In this document: in pieces, positions 6,521-13,669 of the stretch
Numbering within the stretch: position 1 is the stretch's first letter
Layout: each line of letters begins with the position of its first letter
Source: an uncultured Slackia sp.
Lineage (GTDB): Bacteria; Actinomycetota; Coriobacteriia; Coriobacteriales; Eggerthellaceae
NCBI RefSeq assembly: GCF_934630525.1
Contig: NZ_CAKTVX010000015.1
Coordinates: 1-43,283, forward strand
Reading direction: 5' to 3'
Length of the DNA: 43,283 nucleotides
Position numbers and translations under genes: made by a program
The notes under the pieces: model-generated
Databases searched by the model: none
What the model was told of the DNA's origin: nothing
Seen by the model: the letters and a program-made list of their open reading frames with translations, nothing else

Positions 6521-7450
6521 CTAGCCCTCCTGGATGATGTAGCTCGGATTCCCGCAGCATCCCGCGCCCTCGAAGTCCTGCGGCGTGGCGTCGGCGGTCA
6601 CGCCCTCGACCACCGTGCCGCATCCCTGGCACACCGCGTAGCGAGTCGCGGGGGCCTGCTCCCCGGGCTGCTCGGCGGCCTCTACGGGCTGCGGCTCGAT
6701 AACGGGCTCGCGCGTCAGCATGTCCACGAAGCCGCCGTCGCTCTCGTCGGCGCTCACGCTCTGCTGGGCGGTCACGCTGACAGGCAGGTAGGGGAATGCG
6801 CGGCGGATGACCGTCTTCTTGGCCATGGCCTCGTAGTCGGTGACCCAGGGGCCTGAGGTCGCGGCCTTGCTGCGCTTGCGGATTGCCTCAACGTCCTGCA
6901 GGCTCATCACGTCCATGTAGTGGCCTCCGTCGGTGAAGTGCGCGACCATGTAGACGTGCGTGGGCTTCTCGCCCGCCTCGTGCTCTCGGCCGCTCGGAAC
7001 GTGAGTCAGGCTCTCTTCGAGGCCGAAGCTGTAGCGGAACTCGTCGCCCTCGTACACGGCTCGCGCGCTGATCGAGCGAATCTGGCCGCTGCGGCGGGCG
7101 AGGTCGAGCATGCCCTTGTATCCGATAATCATCTGCGCGTGCATGCCCGTCTTGGTCTTGTACGGCAGGATGTAGGCGCGCCCCAGGCCGTCAACGACAG
7201 ACGGCTCGAGGCCGAGCGCGCTGCAGCTCATCAGGCAGCTGCAGACCGACGCGGAGTCGCACAGGCCGAGCTTCGGCGTCCTGTTGATGAGCGAAAGCGA
7301 TGTCTGGTAGAAGCGCTTCCTGCTCATTCCCTCCGGCAAGACTGCCTCGATTCGCGGCCACGCCTTCTCGAGCATCGCGGCCATGCCTTTCGGGCTTCCC
7401 GCCGTCTGCACCGCCTGCACCTGCGCCGCCTTGGTTGCCAATTCGCCCAT
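6521..7450 (-). CDS. recT: RecT-family single-strand annealing protein
   Basis: The 309-residue protein starts at ATG 7450 (GGGAG seven bases upstream). It has RecT/RedB-type landmarks: LGLCDSASVCSCLMSCSALGLEPS, LPYKTKTG, QMIIGYKGMLDLARRSGQI and a C-terminal KKTVIRRAFPYLP. With the adjacent 5'-3' exonuclease it would anneal complementary strands in phage recombination. After a low-complexity linker (residues about 235-270) there is a further segment YAVCQGCGTVVEG...GCCGNPSY, a CxxC...CC zinc-ribbon-like tail that is not part of the usual RecT core. Confidence 0.9.
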   Translation of the reverse strand: MGELATKAAQVQAVQTAGSPKGMAAMLEKAWPRIEAVLPEGMSRKRFYQTSLSLINRTPKLGLCDSASVCSCLMSCSALGLEPSVVDGLGRAYILPYKTKTGMHAQMIIGYKGMLDLARRSGQIRSISARAVYEGDEFRYSFGLEESLTHVPSGREHEAGEKPTHVYMVAHFTDGGHYMDVMSLQDVEAIRKRSKAATSGPWVTDYEAMAKKTVIRRAFPYLPVSVTAQQSVSADESDGGFVDMLTREPVIEPQPVEAAEQPGEQAPATRYAVCQGCGTVVEGVTADATPQDFEGAGCCGNPSYIIQEG

Positions 7451-7452
7451 TC

Positions 7453-8373
7453 CTAGGCTCCCTTCTTCTCTGTGATTCTGATTCCGCCGTTGGTCAGCTT
7501 GCCGTTGCGCATCGAACGCACCCACGTGACCCTCTTCGTCTCCGTCTCGATGCCCTTGTCGCTCCCGATGAGCTGGCGCAGCTCGTTCTCCATGCGCTTC
7601 GCCGCCTCGTCGGCCTCCTTCGCCGCGCGCTTCGCCTCGGCCAGCTCGCCGAGCCACGGAAGCTCGGAGTCGAGCATCAGCGCGTACTCGTCGCCGGGCA
7701 TGCCCGCCTCCGCCGTGCGAGCGTCGGCCTCGGACTTGAGGAAGCCCGCCTCGGGCGCGGCGCCGCCCTCGACGCAATCGCGCCAGAAGGACTCGGCGGC
7801 GGACACCACGGCGGCCACGTCGGCCTCGTCGCGCGCCACCTCGTACTCGCGGTAGTCGTTGCCGCCGATGAGCACGGCCACGTAGGCCTTCGCCCACCCA
7901 GTCACGGCCAGGTAATGCACCACCTGAGCCAGGTAATGCGGGGGCACGCCCTCGTCCCAGTCCTGCTGCACGAACTGCCCTGCCGTCTTGATTTCCAGCA
8001 CGGCGTGCGAGCCGTCGGGCAGCGTGAGCATGCGGTCGATGTCGGCGAACATGCAGGGGTGCTCGCGGCTCCACATCTGCGCGTATCGGTTGGCCACCCG
8101 GAATTCGGGATGCATGTCGGCGAATTTCGCCGCCACGACCGGCTCGAGGCGGTTGCCCCACTCGACCGCGGGCTTGCCGCCGATGTCCTCGGGGTCGGCG
8201 CGCCCGGTCTTCTCGAGCCATACCTCGTAGGCGCTCTTCCACTTGGACAGGCCCATCACGGCTCCCATGTCCGAGCCTCCGAGGCCGCGCCTGCGGCTCG
8301 CGTGCCACTGCTCGCTGACCTCCTCGGGGGTTCCCGCGAAGCGCGCCATGGAGTACGGGACGGCCCTACTCAT
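7453..8373 (-). CDS. YqaJ-family phage exonuclease (RecE-like)
   Basis: ATG 8373 overlaps the ParB-like stop by eight bases and gives 306 residues. The N-terminus RRGLGGSDMGAVMGLSKWKS is typical of YqaJ viral recombinases. The catalytic site of this PD-(D/E)XK fold is visible: E71WGNRLEP, an Asp at 111/113 (FADIDRM) and E127-I-K129 in LEIKTA. It would resect double-stranded DNA 5' to 3' and hand single strands to RecT. The C-terminal third is a charged helical region (AEAKRAAKEADEAAKRMENEL) typical of the family. Confidence 0.9.
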   Translation of the reverse strand: MSRAVPYSMARFAGTPEEVSEQWHASRRRGLGGSDMGAVMGLSKWKSAYEVWLEKTGRADPEDIGGKPAVEWGNRLEPVVAAKFADMHPEFRVANRYAQMWSREHPCMFADIDRMLTLPDGSHAVLEIKTAGQFVQQDWDEGVPPHYLAQVVHYLAVTGWAKAYVAVLIGGNDYREYEVARDEADVAAVVSAAESFWRDCVEGGAAPEAGFLKSEADARTAEAGMPGDEYALMLDSELPWLGELAEAKRAAKEADEAAKRMENELRQLIGSDKGIETETKRVTWVRSMRNGKLTNGGIRITEKKGA

Positions 8374-9604
8374 CGCCCATCGCCTCCCGCACGCGCTCCG
8401 CCATCCACTTCTCCTCCTCGCCGAAGACGTAGCCGTCATCCTGCAGGGCTTCGCCGTCGGCCACCCACTCGGCCAGGCGGCGGCGGTTGCCGTCCCCGCC
8501 GAGGCTGCCGTTGGCGTAGGCCCGCCCGTGGTTCTGCAGGTCGGACGAGCAGAGTCGGCGGTAGATGGCGGCCAGGAGCAGAGGCCCGCTCGCGCCGCTT
8601 TCGCCGTGCGCGTGGCTCTCGTCCCAGTCCGCAATCTCGAGCAGCTTCTCGACATGCGCGTAGTAGCCGTAGAAGGACATCCAATGCTCGCACGCCAGCG
8701 ACGAGAAGGCCTCGGGCGGCTCGCCGTCCATGACCTTGCCGACGGCGAAGCAGGCGCGCTTGCGCGCCGCCTCGCGGGCGTTGCTCTCGAATTCCGCGGC
8801 GATCGCGTCGAGGCGCGCCTGCTCGGCGTCCTTCTCGCTGTCGCGGGGCCTGTAGACCGTCGCGCCGTACTCGCCGACGGTGGCCACGCAGCCCGCTGGC
8901 CACTCGATCTCCTGCGCGTCCTTCACGCGGTAGATGCCTCGCATGTAGTCGTAGTCGGACATGCGGGGGGCGTCGTGGACGATGGCCACGCCAGCCGCCT
9001 CCAATGCCTCGCGCATCTCACGCGCCTCGCGCTCGCGCTTGAGCTTTGAGGCCCAGTACTGCGCGACCTGCTCCCAGTCCTTCTCCTTGGCCTTCTCGAG
9101 CTCCTCCGCGCCCTCGTCGCATCCCATGGAGCGCAGCTCGTCGATGGCCAGGAGCCAATCGAGGCTCATGTACTCGGCGTCGTCGCCGACGCGCTGCATG
9201 GCGCGCTTGATGCGGGCGGCGTGCTTGACCTTGAGCGCGTCCTCGACGCTCTGAGGGTCTACGCCGAGCAGCAGCGCCTGCTGGACGCCGTGGCCGCGCT
9301 CGGCCTCTGTGAGCGGCTTCTTCTCGTCCGTGGCCAGCATCGCGAGCATCGCGTTGGCCGCGTCCATGTCCTCGCACACGCAGGCGCGGCAGCGGGACAG
9401 GCCGCTCTTGCGCATGGCTCGGTAGCGTCGCTCGCCGTCGATGAGGCGGAAGATCCCGCCGTCGCGCACGACCACGATGGGCTGCAGCGGCTGGCCTCCC
9501 GTTGCCTTGAAGGAATCCGCCAGGGCGTCGATGTCGCCCCAGTCCTTCCTCGGGTTGTTCTCGTCCGGATACACATCGTCCAGACTCACTTCCAAAGTGT
9601 CCAT
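8366..9604 (-). CDS. ParB/Srx-domain protein
   Basis: The 412-residue protein starts at ATG 9604 after ATAGGAGG. Residues 1-90 form a ParB N-terminal domain: VYPDENNPRKDW, a variable GGQPLQPIVVV strand and the signature GERRYRAM, which in ParB proteins binds and hydrolyses CTP and in relatives acts as a nuclease or sulfiredoxin-like fold. A helical part around 95-190 may bind DNA. The remaining 220 residues have no recognised domain. There is no parA beside it, so plasmid-style partition is unlikely; with YqaJ and RecT next to it, a role in phage replication or recombination is a better guess. Confidence 0.82.
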   Translation of the reverse strand: MDTLEVSLDDVYPDENNPRKDWGDIDALADSFKATGGQPLQPIVVVRDGGIFRLIDGERRYRAMRKSGLSRCRACVCEDMDAANAMLAMLATDEKKPLTEAERGHGVQQALLLGVDPQSVEDALKVKHAARIKRAMQRVGDDAEYMSLDWLLAIDELRSMGCDEGAEELEKAKEKDWEQVAQYWASKLKREREAREMREALEAAGVAIVHDAPRMSDYDYMRGIYRVKDAQEIEWPAGCVATVGEYGATVYRPRDSEKDAEQARLDAIAAEFESNAREAARKRACFAVGKVMDGEPPEAFSSLACEHWMSFYGYYAHVEKLLEIADWDESHAHGESGASGPLLLAAIYRRLCSSDLQNHGRAYANGSLGGDGNRRRLAEWVADGEALQDDGYVFGEEEKWMAERVREAMGDE

Positions 9605-9640
9605 TAGCCCTCCTATCAGGCTGTATATTCGAATGTCGCA

Positions 9641-10222
9641 TTATTTTTCAGAATTTTTCGATGGCCGCGACGAGCCTCGGGGATTGGTGCCGCGCACCCA
9701 TCGGGCGCGCTTGAGCCTCGTCTTCGCCGCGTCGTAGCGGCGGCTCGCGAATTCCAGCTCCCACTCCTCAAGCGCGGCCATGTACCGCGCCTCCTCGCGC
9801 CGCGCCTGCGCCCTCGGCATCTTCGAGGTGTCGGGCCTCGCGGGCCTCTTGGGCCTCGGCTTCTGCCTGCCGCGCCTGCCCTCTCCGGCATCGAAGGCGG
9901 CCCGCTGCTCTGGGGTCATGGCCGCTATCTCGTCGGCCACGCGGCCCTCTTCGGTCTCCACGCCGCGCCACTTGTCGCAGACCCTGCAATGCCCGGTGCG
10001 CTCGCCCAGCGACGTGCGCCAGGTCGCGCAGCCGTCGCACCAGCGCATGTCCCACCGCGCGACTCGCAGGCTCAGGCCGAGGCGGCTCGCCATGGTGCGC
10101 ACCGACGAATTCGAGCGGCGGAGCCTGCGGGCTATCTCGCGCCTGGGCACCTCGCCGGCGAGCGATTCGAGCTCGCGAATCTCGCCGACAGACCAGTGCC
10201 TGCCCCGCTCGCCTCGCCTCAT
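9641..10222 (-). CDS. HTH plus zinc-ribbon phage protein
   Basis: The start is ATG 10222, overlapping the rusA-like stop by four bases, giving 193 residues. The N-terminus (GRHWSVGEIRELESL...PRREIARRLRRSNSSVRT) is a SANT/GcrA-like helix-turn-helix; next is a zinc ribbon (MRWCDGCATW ... CRVCDKW) and a long Arg/Lys-rich tail. It probably binds DNA, perhaps as a late-gene or replication regulator. The role is inferred from domains only. Confidence 0.65.
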   Translation of the reverse strand: MRRGERGRHWSVGEIRELESLAGEVPRREIARRLRRSNSSVRTMASRLGLSLRVARWDMRWCDGCATWRTSLGERTGHCRVCDKWRGVETEEGRVADEIAAMTPEQRAAFDAGEGRRGRQKPRPKRPARPDTSKMPRAQARREEARYMAALEEWELEFASRRYDAAKTRLKRARWVRGTNPRGSSRPSKNSEK

Positions 10223-10575
10223 GCCGTCTCCAAGGTCACGACGATGCGCGGGTTCTCCTCGTCGTAGGCGAATTCGTCGACGAAGCCGACCACGTACCTC
10301 GGCTTGTCGTCGATGAGCACGCCCGCCTTGACGAGGCCGTCGCACACGAATTTCTTGCCAAAGCAAACGTTGTCGAGGTCTCGGCGATGGTTGGGCTCGA
10401 ACCACGCACAGCGGATTCGGACGCGCTCCATGCGATGGATGCGCGCGCCTTTCGCGGCCCAAGCGACGGCCTCGTCGCACTTCTGCTTCACGCGGTTCTG
10501 CTTCATCGGCGGCATTCGGTAGAACTCGTTCAGGCTCGGGAAGCGCCCGGGCACGGTGAACGTCTGGGTTGCCAT
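10219..10575 (-). CDS. rusA: RusA-family Holliday junction resolvase
   Basis: ATG 10575 has AGAGGAG upstream and gives 118 residues. The RusA core is clear: FTVPGRFPSLNEFYR at the N-terminus, then HRRDLDNVCFGKKFVCDGL and KAGVLIDDKPRYV, containing the conserved aspartates (DLDN, CDGL, IDD) and lysine that coordinate magnesium. The enzyme cleaves Holliday junctions left by phage recombination and replication. A short AT-rich stretch with GATTATAC upstream (about 10600) may hold a promoter. Confidence 0.9.
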   Translation of the reverse strand: MATQTFTVPGRFPSLNEFYRMPPMKQNRVKQKCDEAVAWAAKGARIHRMERVRIRCAWFEPNHRRDLDNVCFGKKFVCDGLVKAGVLIDDKPRYVVGFVDEFAYDEENPRIVVTLETA

Positions 10576-10629
10576 GCTGCTCCTCTCTTTACGGTGTATA
10601 ATCACCTGGTTATCAGGCTATTGAGCTAG

Positions 10630-10779
10630 CTAGAGCAGCAGGCCGAGGGTGAGCAGCGCGCCGAGCATGACCAGGGCGCATCCCACGCAGGCGAGCGCCT
10701 GCTCCGCGCTGCCGAGGCCTTCGAGCAGCTCTCGCGCGCCGAACGCGTCTCGGCAGAAGTCGAATTCCTCGCGCGTCAT
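10630..10779 (-). CDS. Small phage membrane protein (49 aa)
   Basis: ATG 10779 overlaps the antirepressor stop by four bases and the frame ends at TAG 10630. The peptide begins MTREEFDFCRDAFGARELLE and ends in a hydrophobic segment rich in Leu (CVGCALVMLGALLTLGLLL), one predicted membrane span reaching the C-terminus. The overlap and the fit into the gap before rusA support it. Function unknown. Confidence 0.55.
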   Translation of the reverse strand: MTREEFDFCRDAFGARELLEGLGSAEQALACVGCALVMLGALLTLGLLL

Positions 10780-11651
10780 GCCGTGGCCTCCTTCAAGAAT
10801 TTCTTTACGAAGTAAACTTGCCCCTTGCCCGTGACCTTCGGGGTCTTGCTGACGGTGGTGTGGCCGTCGCTGTGGACGATGGTGGTCTCCTTGATCTCAA
10901 AGAGGCCCATCTCCATGCTCCGCTGCGTCGGCAGGTTGTAGGAGCTGCCTCCCTTCATCAGGTAGCCGTCCTCGCGCAGCCTCGCGAAGAGGCGCTTCTG
11001 CCCCACGTCCACGCCGTTCTGGCGCAGCAGCTTGGCGAGCTCGCCCACCAGGATGGTGGTCTTGGACGCGCTCACCGCGTCGGCGAACATCGCCTTGGGG
11101 GCGAGCTCGGCGTTGGCCTCGCGAAGCTTGGCCGCCTCCGCCTTGGCGCGCTCGATGGTGCGCTGGGCGATGAGAAGCGCGCGTGCCATGGTCTGCTCGG
11201 GAGTCTCCTCGGGAGCCGCGGCCATGTAGCCGCCGTCGCGTCGGATGGCCGGCAGGACTTCGTGCGTGACCCAGCGTTGGAAACGCTGAATGCGCTCGCG
11301 CCCGTCTTTGTCGTTGACGAAGGCGCTCTTGCGATTCATCACGGCGCGATAAAAGCCAGGCTCCGTTATGTACGACACCGCTCGAGTGCCTTTGTTAGTA
11401 CCCACTAAATGGGTAAACTCGTCCGAGTCGAGACAGCGCGTCACTTTCTCCGCGTCGCGCTGGCCAAGTGCCTTGGCTACGTCGGTGGCGCGAAATAGAA
11501 TCGCACCATCCTTGTTCACCACGCGAAGCCCGCCGAATTCGTCATTGTCGAAAACCTCGACCTTTGAAACCTCTTGGGTTACAATCTGGTCGCTTTCTTG
11601 AGCCGCGGCCGTCGGGTTCCAATCGCTGGCCGCGTTATTTTTTTCTGGCAT
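10776..11651 (-). CDS. Phage antirepressor, BRO-N and KilAC domains
   Basis: The 291-residue protein starts at ATG 11651 (TAATG overlap). Residues about 30-145 are a BRO-N domain (VEVFDNDEFGGLRVVNKDG, FRATDVAKALGQRD, VSYITEPGFYRAVMNRKS, RFQRWVTHEVLPAIRRDGG). Residues about 180-290 are a KilAC/ANT domain (ELAPKAMFADAV, LVGELAKLLRQNG, GQKRLFARLREDGYLMK). Such proteins antagonise the phage repressor or act on early promoters at induction. It is encoded downstream of the Cro-like gene on the lytic transcript, as expected for an antirepressor. Confidence 0.92.
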   Translation of the reverse strand: MPEKNNAASDWNPTAAAQESDQIVTQEVSKVEVFDNDEFGGLRVVNKDGAILFRATDVAKALGQRDAEKVTRCLDSDEFTHLVGTNKGTRAVSYITEPGFYRAVMNRKSAFVNDKDGRERIQRFQRWVTHEVLPAIRRDGGYMAAAPEETPEQTMARALLIAQRTIERAKAEAAKLREANAELAPKAMFADAVSASKTTILVGELAKLLRQNGVDVGQKRLFARLREDGYLMKGGSSYNLPTQRSMEMGLFEIKETTIVHSDGHTTVSKTPKVTGKGQVYFVKKFLKEATA

Positions 11652-11941
11652 TACTCGCCTTCTTTCTTCCTGATGCGCTGCAGAATCGCCTCGATTGAAT
11701 CTGCCGCGAGCGCGCGCTCGGCGCGCTTGATTTCCTCTTCGTCCGCCAGCTCGCCCAAGAGGCCATCGACAATCGTCTTCAGGAAGATGATGCTCTTCAG
11801 CAGCTTCCCGCGATGGACGTCCTCGTCGCCTTCGTTGAGCCCGGCGGCGTTGAACGCGAGGTTGCTGACAACGGTCGACGTCGCTTTGAGCAAACCGGAC
11901 GCATACCCGACGTAATCCTCCGCGCCGAATTCCTTCTTCAT
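11651..11941 (-). CDS. Small helical phage protein
   Basis: ATG 11941 has TAGGAG seven bases upstream and gives 96 residues (MKKEFGAEDYVGYASGLLKA...). It is largely helical and amphipathic with an acidic C-terminus (DEEEIKRAERALAADSIEAI). Stop and antirepressor start overlap by one base, so the two are probably co-translated. No family is recognised. Confidence 0.6.
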   Translation of the reverse strand: MKKEFGAEDYVGYASGLLKATSTVVSNLAFNAAGLNEGDEDVHRGKLLKSIIFLKTIVDGLLGELADEEEIKRAERALAADSIEAILQRIRKKEGE

Positions 11942-12213
11942 TCGCCTACTCCTAACCATTCTTCGAACCATTCCTTCTTGATGAAGAGCTTGTTCTTGTA
12001 GCCCTTCGGGGTAGCCGCGCGCAGGTCTCCGCGCTTCACCGCGTCGTACACCGTCGACGCGGCCACTCCGTACTCCTTCGCGAGCTCTCGCACGGTGAAG
12101 AGCTTCGCCGGCGGCGCGCTGGCCTGCATTCCGTCCAGCGCCTTGGCGAACTTCGCCGCCTGGAGCTGGATTGAGAGCGCCCAGGCGCGCATCTCCTCAA
12201 TCGTCTCGTTCAT
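11938..12213 (-). CDS. Excisionase-like HTH DNA-binding protein
   Basis: ATG 12213 starts a 91-residue protein whose C-terminal half matches the excisionase/MerR-like winged helix: FTVRELAKEYGVAASTVYDA, then RGDLRAATPKGYKNKLFIKK and EWFEEWL. Proteins of this type bend DNA at attachment sites or act as small transcription factors. It lies just downstream of the Cro-like gene in the lytic operon, a normal site for xis. It may equally be an early regulator; the int gene is 3.3 kb away on the other strand. Confidence 0.75.
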   Translation of the reverse strand: MNETIEEMRAWALSIQLQAAKFAKALDGMQASAPPAKLFTVRELAKEYGVAASTVYDAVKRGDLRAATPKGYKNKLFIKKEWFEEWLGVGE

Positions 12214-12233
12214 TTCTTCCTCCTCTCTTGCGG

Positions 12234-12464
12234 TTAGTTGCTGCCCTTTCCTGCGCCTTTGACCACGAGACGCTCTTCTGAAAGACCAAGCAGCCAGTCG
12301 ACGCTGCATCCGAAAAGATTTCGGAGCCTTACAATTTTCTCTTGTGGGATTGCCCCGCCATTCTCCCAGCGACCGATGGTCGATTTGTCAGCTCCCACCA
12401 GGTCACCAAGCTGTTCTTGGGTCAGGCCCTTCAAAGAACGCTCCGCCTTCACTCGGTTCGGCAT
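12234..12464 (-). CDS. Cro-like XRE repressor
   Basis: ATG 12464 has an excellent AAGGAGG site six bases upstream; the product has 76 residues. It is a single XRE helix-turn-helix (LTQEQLGDLVGADKSTIGRW, then GGAIPQEKIVRLRNLF) with a short Lys/Gly tail. Divergent from the CI-like gene and first on the leftward transcript, it fits the Cro position: it would repress the lysogeny promoter and favour lytic growth. Confidence 0.85.
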   Translation of the reverse strand: MPNRVKAERSLKGLTQEQLGDLVGADKSTIGRWENGGAIPQEKIVRLRNLFGCSVDWLLGLSEERLVVKGAGKGSN

Positions 12465-12493
12465 GTTCACCTCCTTACAAGCAATCGTTGTGA

Positions 12494-12529
12494 CTTGTCC
12501 AATAATACAAGCGTGCATTGTAATGTCAA
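12494..12529 (-). promoter_or_regulatory. Leftward lytic promoter with overlapping operator
   Basis: On the minus strand TTGACA (12529-12524), a 16-bp spacer and TATTAT (12507-12502) make a strong sigma-70 promoter for the cro operon. The palindrome CTTGTCCAATAATACAAG (12494-12511) covers the -10 box, so bound repressor would block it. A further half-site ATTGTAAT lies in the spacer at about 12518-12525. Confidence 0.8.
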
Positions 12530-12538
12530 CCCAAAATA

Positions 12539-12573
12539 TTGCATTGGTAAAATATTTTCTTGTATCATTACAA
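12539..12573 (+). promoter_or_regulatory. Rightward cI promoter with operator
   Basis: TTGCAT (12539-12544), 18 bp, then TATCAT (12563-12568) is a plausible promoter for the CI-like gene. The palindrome TTGTATCATTACAA (12560-12573) covers its -10 box and shares half-site sequence with the lytic operator. Another half-site GTTGTAA follows near 12580. Confidence 0.6.
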
Positions 12574-12604
12574 TACGAAGTTGTAAGGAAGGAGCTGCAT
12601 AAGA

Positions 12605-13237
12605 ATGAAGTACCCGAATAGGCTCTTCGAGCTTCGAGGCAAGGAATCCCAAGCTGAGATGGCGGCTCGCATCGGAATGACCCAGCAGAACTACGCCAAT
12701 TACGAGAGCGGCAAGTCCGGCATGAAGTCGGACATGATCGCCGCGGTTTGCAAAGAGTTCGGATGCACCGCCGAGTGGCTGCTTTGTATGTCCGACAGCA
12801 AAGACGGCGCGCCGAGCAAGGACATGGTCGAAGTCCCCCTTTATGGCTCAATCGCCGCAGGCACGCCAATCGAGATGATGGCGGTCGAGGATTCTCACCC
12901 AGTCCCCGCCGAAGTGCGCCGCCGCTACCCGAGTGCATTCCTGCTCAAGGTCGAGGGCGATTCGATGAACCGCATCCTGCCGAACGGCTGCTACGCGCTC
13001 GTCGACCCATGCGATACCGTCGAGCGCAACGGAGTGCCGTACGCGGTCTGCGTGAACGGGTACGACGCGACCATAAAGCGGGTGAACAGGCTCAACAACG
13101 GCTTCGAGCTGGTGCCCGACTCGAACGACCCGACCTATTCCAAGCAGGTATTCAACTACAACGAGCCTGGCACGCAGACCATCACGGTCATCGGCGAGGT
13201 CGTGTACTTCGTTTTGCCGTTCGACTGGCATTTCTAG
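12605..13237 (+). CDS. CI-like phage repressor (XRE + S24 peptidase)
   Basis: The 210-residue protein has an N-terminal XRE domain (ESQAEMAARIGMTQQNYANY) and a C-terminal LexA/CI-type S24 domain. The self-cleavage elements are all visible: Ala85-Gly86 (GSIAAGTP), nucleophile Ser120 (VEGDSMN) and Lys158 (DATIKRV). It would hold the prophage dormant by binding the 12.49-12.58 kb operators and be cleaved after DNA damage through RecA. The start is ATG 12605; GGAAGGAG lies a few bases upstream. Confidence 0.95.
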   Translation: MKYPNRLFELRGKESQAEMAARIGMTQQNYANYESGKSGMKSDMIAAVCKEFGCTAEWLLCMSDSKDGAPSKDMVEVPLYGSIAAGTPIEMMAVEDSHPVPAEVRRRYPSAFLLKVEGDSMNRILPNGCYALVDPCDTVERNGVPYAVCVNGYDATIKRVNRLNNGFELVPDSNDPTYSKQVFNYNEPGTQTITVIGEVVYFVLPFDWHF

Positions 13238-13262
13238 CTATCGAAGTTTTCTATATATGGGC

Positions 13263-13314
13263 TTGATGCATAACAGCCAATTGGTTATAGGCAACATGTA
13301 ATTAATTGATTACA
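13263..13314 (+). promoter_or_regulatory. Candidate promoter and operator of the toxin-antitoxin genes
   Basis: TTGATG (13263-13268), 16 bp and TTATAG (13285-13290) form a candidate promoter in the gap after the CI-like gene. The perfect inverted repeat TGTAATTAATTGATTACA (13297-13314; six-base arms) lies just before the toxin start, a normal place for autoregulation by an MqsA-type antitoxin. Its ATTACAAT half resembles the CI-operator half-sites. Confidence 0.5.
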
Positions 13315-13326
13315 ATAAGGGGAGAA

Positions 13327-13668
13327 TTGAAACCATCAGCATCCATATCGCTATTCTTGATGGAGCTCAAGCGCTTCGTCGAGAAGAACGGGTTCATTTT
13401 CGTCGACCGAGAGGCGTCGCTTCGCTTTATCTCGGAACGCAACATGACGATGAAGGAGCTGGAGGAAATCATCCTTGGGCTTGAGGTGAAGGATTGCTTC
13501 GACGGGCCGGAACCCGACAGAGACCCGAAGCGCGCCGCGTGGACCGTCGCTGAGTTCAGCCCGACGCATTGCGGCGAGAAGCTGTACTTGAAGCTCTCGA
13601 TAAGGATGGACGCCGAGCGCGCGAAAGTGCTGTCGGTGAAGCTCTACACCGAAAGGGAGGTGCGATAA
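13327..13668 (+). CDS. MqsR-like toxin (mRNA interferase family)
   Basis: The likely start is TTG 13327, right after AAGGGGAG; a TTG at 13306 and ATG 13360 are in frame but lack a ribosome binding site. The 113-residue product follows the MqsR layout: an N-terminal helix (LMELKRFVEKN), a helix-turn (NMTMKELEEIILGLEVKDCFDG) matching the 'CNVIIGLSESDF' region of MqsR, and C-terminal strands (KLYLKLSIRM, AKVLSVKLY) matching its 'GEVYLKITV...LIVSF' end. MqsR cuts mRNA and arrests growth. The gene stops one base before the antitoxin start. Family assignment rests on pattern similarity. Confidence 0.68.
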   Translation: MKPSASISLFLMELKRFVEKNGFIFVDREASLRFISERNMTMKELEEIILGLEVKDCFDGPEPDRDPKRAAWTVAEFSPTHCGEKLYLKLSIRMDAERAKVLSVKLYTEREVR

Positions 13669-13669
13669 G

